Assembly (NCBI GenBank): GCA_027021685.1
Contig: JALUTW010000524.1
Location: 1 to 5,184, forward strand
Direction: 5' to 3'
From: Chromatiales bacterium
GTDB taxonomy: Bacteria > Pseudomonadota > Gammaproteobacteria > CAMYNG01
Length of the DNA stretch: 5,184 nucleotides
Under the pieces are notes generated by a model. It was given only the letters and a program-made list of their open reading frames with translations, made no database searches and had not been told where the DNA came from. The translations under genes were made by a program, and so were the position numbers. Of this stretch, positions 4,944-5,184 are shown in pieces (the stretch's first letter is position 1; each line of letters starts with the position of its first letter).

Positions 4944-5184
4944 GCGAATGACGTAAAACGGCCTGTCGATACGGAACGGGGGCGGGACCGCCCGCCGGAA
5001 CCGCTCTCGCCATTCCCCGGCTGGCGCCCCTGGCGGTTTCGATGGAGAACGATGGCGCGACCCGCGCCCGGTGCCGCATGCACCTCCCTCAATGGGGCCT
5101 GGACCGGCCTTCAGGAAGCACCACCGGCACGGACCCTGTGTGAGTGGTTACTGACTGCAGGGCTTCGTTGGAACCGGTGTCGGC

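Larger units (their letters stand above)
4865..5184. other. 320-bp stretch without a supportable gene
   Basis: It contains the CZB ribosome site, the weak promoter match at 4919-4943 and a small hairpin (GGCGGG at 4981-4986 with 4991-4996). A minus-strand frame is open from the right edge to a TGA at 5091-5089 (about 31 residues). It could be the end of an upstream gene, but it is too short and featureless to call. No plus-strand gene start or RNA gene is recognisable. Confidence 0.5.

Noticed and set aside
4490..5092. CZB protein with a 76-residue N-terminal extension from a TTG start
   Set aside because: The extension has no helical or membrane pattern, is rich in Arg/Gly/Pro, and would make the strong GGGGAG site before the ATG at 4864 meaningless.
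5089..5184. End of another minus-strand gene at the right edge
   Set aside because: Only about 31 open codons are visible, with no motif. In GC-rich DNA this length is not evidence of coding.

Overview
This is a GC-rich bacterial window, most likely from a gammaproteobacterium. The evidence is a GSI-beta glutamine synthetase whose residue numbering matches the enteric enzyme, including the adenylylation tyrosine at 397, under an enteric-style sigma-54/NtrC control region. The TusA and PP-loop sulfur genes would fit a sulfur-oxidising lineage such as Chromatiales/Ectothiorhodospiraceae. That placement is an inference from gene style, not from a marker gene.

Layout: bases 1-187 hold the 3' end of an unrecognised plus-strand gene. 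It converges on glnA, and two adjacent hairpins (201-224 and 230-254) lie between them. All other genes are on the minus strand. Read in their own direction from the right edge they are: a 320-bp stretch with no supportable gene (4865-5184); a small stand-alone CZB zinc-sensor protein (4490-4864); a probable terminator and promoter gap; a tightly overlapping three-gene operon (4375 down to 1931); the glnA control region (1700-1930); and glnA (1699-293).

The three-gene operon encodes a PP-loop ATPase with three candidate iron-sulfur cysteines and an NFACT-R-like tail, then a TusA-family sulfur carrier (4-nt ATGA overlap), then a CDF metal transporter (8-nt overlap). The first two form a plausible sulfur-relay pair, with TusA handing persulfide sulfur to an ATP-using RNA-thiolating enzyme. 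The transporter is translationally coupled but its link to sulfur chemistry is unproven. It carries an apparent second, degenerate copy of the cytoplasmic CDF domain at its C-terminus.

The glnA control region has a close -24/-12 promoter and a near-perfect NtrC site about 97 bp upstream of the predicted start. A weaker second NtrC-like site lies 31 bp further up, almost the same geometry as E. coli glnAp2. The two sites are built into a 12-bp inverted repeat that could also act as the terminator of the upstream metal-transporter operon.

No mobile elements, CRISPR arrays, rRNA or tRNA genes were seen. Most of the window is conserved housekeeping DNA. The least described parts are the PP-loop/TusA/CDF operon and the duplicated CDF tail.
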